A program made the position numbers and the translations under genes. A DNA stretch of 7,817 nucleotides from Methanosarcinaceae archaeon (lineage in GTDB: Archaea; Halobacteriota; Methanosarcinia; Methanosarcinales; Methanosarcinaceae): contig JAUSPM010000076.1 of NCBI GenBank assembly GCA_030655675.1, positions 1 through 7,817 on the forward strand, written 5' to 3'. The notes beneath the pieces were generated by a model that worked only from the letters and a program-made list of their open reading frames with translations, made no database searches and was not told where the DNA came from. Shown here in pieces: positions 5,702 through 7,817 of the stretch (position 1 is the stretch's first letter; each line of letters starts with the position of its first letter).

Positions 5702-6499
5702 TTATTTGTAGTAATCACGAATTTCATATAATATAAACATTCCAAATAATGAAACTATCACCACACTAAGTTCAATTGGAATGACTGAATTGAAATAGTA
5801 ATATATTGCCATCATTACAACAATTAATACTGAAAAAATAAACCATTTTGTAACTCTATGATTGAACAATAAATATATTAATTTCCATTCTTCAAATTTT
5901 ATATCTTTTAAGTATTTTTTCATTTCATTGTATTCATTTGAACCACGCATTTTTTTCTTTAATTTTCTCTGTTCATTAATCCAATCGTGTTCATTCTTCC
6001 AATTTTCAAAATCAGAAGTATTATCGTATCCTTGTAAAATTCCAATCTGACCAGGGACATTATTATGTGATACAGCAAATGTTGGTGTTTTTAAATAATG
6101 AAACATTAGTGAAACAAAAGTACTTCCTACTTTTAATTCAAATGCTTTACCAGAGTGATTATGCACTGCTATTAGAGATAAACCTAGATACTCTGGATCT
6201 AAAGTAGTGCCAATATGACCTAAACCTTTAGATACCAAAGATACTTTCGAGTGGTATGTCCCACCTATTTTTCTTGTCACGTAAATGGCTTCTTTTGTGT
6301 AAATGAGTGCTGTATCATTTGGTTCTATTTTTATAATTTTACCGTCATTACAAATACTATCATTGGCCTTAACCGACCATGCAAATTTACTAGCCGTTAA
6401 ATTAATGGTGTTGGCTTTAATGTTGTCGATTTTAAGAGGATGAATGAAAATATTTTTTCCAATTTCTTTGTATAAATCTCTAATACTTAAAACCGACAT
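5702..6499 (-). CDS. dCTP deaminase/dUTPase-fold protein with two C-terminal transmembrane helices
   Basis: The first 140 of 265 residues follow the Dcd pattern: IEPNDTALIYTKEAIYVT (58-75), then SLVSKGLGHIGTTLDPEYLG (87-106), then LIAVHNHSGKAFELKVGS (109-126). Aligned by eye with E. coli Dcd, the Asp-Pro of DPGWSG is kept (D101-P102), but the catalytic Glu of LEFYN is Ala (A111) and the RSSLAR arginine is not conserved. Deamination is thus doubtful, and a nucleotide-sensing or scaffold role is possible. A charged linker (about 163-207) leads to two hydrophobic helices, about 219-236 and 240-259, with the Dcd part probably cytoplasmic. ATG at 6499 has AAGGAAGGA 5 bases upstream. It precedes dut by 26 bases. 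Composition is very AT-rich (11 G/C in the 60 bases 5881-5940). Dcd fold fairly sure; function unknown. Confidence 0.75.
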   Translation of the reverse strand: MSVLSIRDLYKEIGKNIFIHPLKIDNIKANTINLTASKFAWSVKANDSICNDGKIIKIEPNDTALIYTKEAIYVTRKIGGTYHSKVSLVSKGLGHIGTTLDPEYLGLSLIAVHNHSGKAFELKVGSTFVSLMFHYLKTPTFAVSHNNVPGQIGILQGYDNTSDFENWKNEHDWINEQRKLKKKMRGSNEYNEMKKYLKDIKFEEWKLIYLLFNHRVTKWFIFSVLIVVMMAIYYYFNSVIPIELSVVIVSLFGMFILYEIRDYYK

Positions 6500-6644
6500 A
6501 TTTGTCCTTCCTTTTAATGAGTATAATTTCCATAGATCTCACTTTCCGCACATCTTATTTGGCTTTTAATCGTATTTATTCTTACTGAAATGAAAATGTT
6601 TTCACAAAGTCAAATGGGAGTATGGTAAATGTATTCATTTGTAT

Positions 6645-6681
6645 AATCTGTTTTCTAAAATCTGTTTTCTAAAATCTGTTT
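6645..6681. repeat. 14-base tandem repeat, 2.6 copies, spanning the stop of the DUF4276 gene
   Basis: The unit AATCTGTTTTCTAA occurs at 6645-6658 and 6659-6672, with a partial copy at 6673-6681. The unit is not a multiple of three, so the copies are read in different frames on the minus strand: one gives Ile-Leu-Glu-Asn, the next Arg-Phe-stop. Removing one unit would still end the protein, after Arg-Leu-Tyr-Lys, so the duplication altered only the last residues. Confidence 0.8.
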
Positions 6682-7248
6682 GACACGAACAAAACTTGGA
6701 AGATGCGATTCCAGTTCATGAGGGGATAACTTTTCAAGCACATCAAAGGATCTTTTCCCTTTTTTATATGCATTAGAACAGTTACGGGTTGCATGAAATA
6801 AGTCATTCTGAATATCATGGCGATGTCTCGATTCCAAGTTGACCAATGGTGGTAATGCCGATTCTTGAAGCTCGTTCCCGTAGTGCTTGGCTAACGCATC
6901 TCGATCCGCAACTATCCAAGTTTCCATGCAGGTCGTCATAAAAAGCACTTGATCATCTTCTGAATCAAGTGGTTTGTCCCACCCATCACGTATTTTTAAG
7001 TGTTCCCAAGCGTCCAAATTGTTCAATGGATCTTCACTGTCTATTAACATAGATACATAATCAGAGTTGCTCTTGTTTGCATGAGCAATCTTAAAATCAT
7101 CGAATGCTGAATCTCTTCCCCCACAAGCAACGAGCTTTGGCATTTGACCTTTAAATCCACATTTTTCTAGCAGTTTGCGGAATCCTTTACGACAGCGTAT
7201 GTGAAGTTCTTTTGAGTCGCCACCTCCTTCAAGGTAGATGGTATTCAC
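6655..7248 (-). CDS. DUF4276-family TOPRIM-like protein, partner of the upstream ATPase
   Basis: 197 residues. DUF4276 proteins are small TOPRIM-like proteins usually encoded beside an ABC/AAA-type ATPase, an arrangement like OLD nucleases split in two or abortive-infection ATPase-TOPRIM pairs. Visible are the N-terminal acidic motif IYLEGGGDSKE (4-14; E7), the second acidic motif LIDSEDP (68-74; D70, E72), and the family signatures METWIVADRDAL (108-119) and KGKRSFDVLEKL (163-174). I place the start at GTG 7248: it overlaps the ATPase stop as GTGA, and a frame opening at ATG 7353 would add 35 residues that are only the ATPase gene read out of frame, before the family N-terminus. The end lies in a 14-base tandem repeat. 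Nuclease activity and anti-phage function are inferred from family and context, not shown. Confidence 0.85.
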   Translation of the reverse strand: MNTIYLEGGGDSKELHIRCRKGFRKLLEKCGFKGQMPKLVACGGRDSAFDDFKIAHANKSNSDYVSMLIDSEDPLNNLDAWEHLKIRDGWDKPLDSEDDQVLFMTTCMETWIVADRDALAKHYGNELQESALPPLVNLESRHRHDIQNDLFHATRNCSNAYKKGKRSFDVLEKLSPHELESHLPSFVRVKQILENRF

Positions 7249-7817
7249 CAGCGTGTGCCCCCAAGCCGACCCTGAATCCACAACTGTCCAAGCCGATATT
7301 TCTCTAACCAGACGTTGAGGTCCCCTTGGTTCAATCTTTGAATATCTGTACATCCATTGTGCTTTTCACAAACCAATACAACTTCCGGTCTTTCAGTCAT
7401 AGCATCTATAAGGATATCCGAATGTGTTGTAACAATTAACTGTGTGCGTTTAGAAGCAGCTATCAAATATTCAGCCAGTTTTGGAAGAATATCTGGGTGT
7501 AATCCAAGTTCAGGCTCCTCGATACAAATGAGGGCTGGGGGCTCAGGGTCACATAAAATAGCAAGCAAACAAAGATAGCGCAACGTGCCATCTGACAAAC
7601 GTGTAGCTGGAATTGTAAACTCGTCCTCTGTTAAGAATACCTGAACAGAGCCACCATCTATACTTACGTCGAAGTCAGTCAAGTTGTCGTAGAGTTCACG
7701 AAGCCCCTCCAATATCTCCTTCTTAGCCTTTGGCTTGTACCGACGGATTCTGTTTAGAAATAACCCCAAATTGGAAAAATCCTCTTCTAGTCTGTCATTT
7801 CGCATGTCGGCTTTCTG
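7245..7817 (-). CDS. AAA_21/ABC-type ATPase, C-terminal part (5' end beyond window)
   Basis: 190 residues of an SMC/OLD-like ATPase; the reading frame is open to the window edge, so the N-terminus with Walker A is missing from view. Counting from the edge, visible motifs are the ABC signature RLSDGTLRYL (73-82), Walker B ALICIEEPE (95-103), the D-loop region LGLHPD (104-109) and the H-loop TTHSDILID (130-138). The C-terminus YRLGQLWIQGRLGGTRW is the tail typical of ATPases paired with DUF4276, so the stop at 7245 is the natural one despite overlapping the next gene by 4 bases. The ATG at 7803-7805 is internal, not the start. The ATPase probably senses a trigger or DNA and controls the TOPRIM partner, by analogy with OLD and PARIS-type modules. 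Confidence 0.88.
   Translation of the reverse strand, partial: QKADMRNDRLEEDFSNLGLFLNRIRRYKPKAKKEILEGLRELYDNLTDFDVSIDGGSVQVFLTEDEFTIPATRLSDGTLRYLCLLAILCDPEPPALICIEEPELGLHPDILPKLAEYLIAASKRTQLIVTTHSDILIDAMTERPEVVLVCEKHNGCTDIQRLNQGDLNVWLEKYRLGQLWIQGRLGGTRW

Noticed and set aside
7249..7353. ATG at 7353 as the start of the DUF4276 gene
   Set aside because: The extra 35 residues are an out-of-frame reading of the ATPase C-terminal region; the GTGA overlap gives the natural start.
7803..7805. ATG at 7805 as the ATPase start
   Set aside because: The frame stays open to the window edge and the protein would lack Walker A; it is an internal methionine.

Overview
The window looks like a piece of a cytochrome-containing methanogen chromosome, most likely Methanosarcinales (Methanosarcina/Methanolobus/Methanococcoides relatives). 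The main reason is a multiheme c-type cytochrome of MmcA type directly followed by rnfC, the arrangement known from the Methanosarcina acetivorans Rnf locus. An archaeal-style LL-diaminopimelate aminotransferase and AT-rich, TATA-box-like promoters agree with this. The exact genus cannot be read from the sequence.

Positions 1-2326 (minus strand) are the start of an electron-transfer operon. In order of transcription it contains an unrecognised 134-residue gene, the multiheme cytochrome mmcA, and the first 136 codons of rnfC, which runs off the left edge. Spacings are 14 and 12 bases, so co-transcription is likely. Divergently transcribed from 2459 is apbE, encoding the FAD:protein FMN transferase that would flavinylate Rnf subunits. 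Together these genes fit a Na+-translocating Rnf complex that passes ferredoxin electrons to a surface cytochrome and methanophenazine. The glycine-rich nucleotide-binding stretch of RnfC is degenerate, which agrees with a non-NADH role.

Positions 3473-3812 are non-coding and rich in palindromes, including a pair of GC-rich hairpins in inverted orientation. Then comes dapL (minus, 3813-4970), a lysine-biosynthesis enzyme. Its start is corrected here to an ATG behind an AGGTGA ribosome-binding site. Its terminator hairpin is built partly from its own last codons.

Positions 5244-7817 (all minus) look like accessory DNA. The order of transcription is an AAA/ABC-type ATPase (5' end outside the window), a DUF4276 TOPRIM-like partner starting at a 4-base GTGA overlap, a dCTP-deaminase/dUTPase-fold protein with two C-terminal membrane helices, and a complete trimeric dUTPase. 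The ATPase+TOPRIM pair resembles OLD-like or abortive-infection defence modules. The membrane-anchored Dcd-fold protein appears to have lost the deaminase glutamate and arginine, and sits 26 bases upstream of an intact dUTPase. This second pair is the best candidate here for something not well described. It is markedly AT-richer than its neighbours, suggesting acquisition. No tRNA, rRNA, CRISPR array, transposase or integrase was seen.
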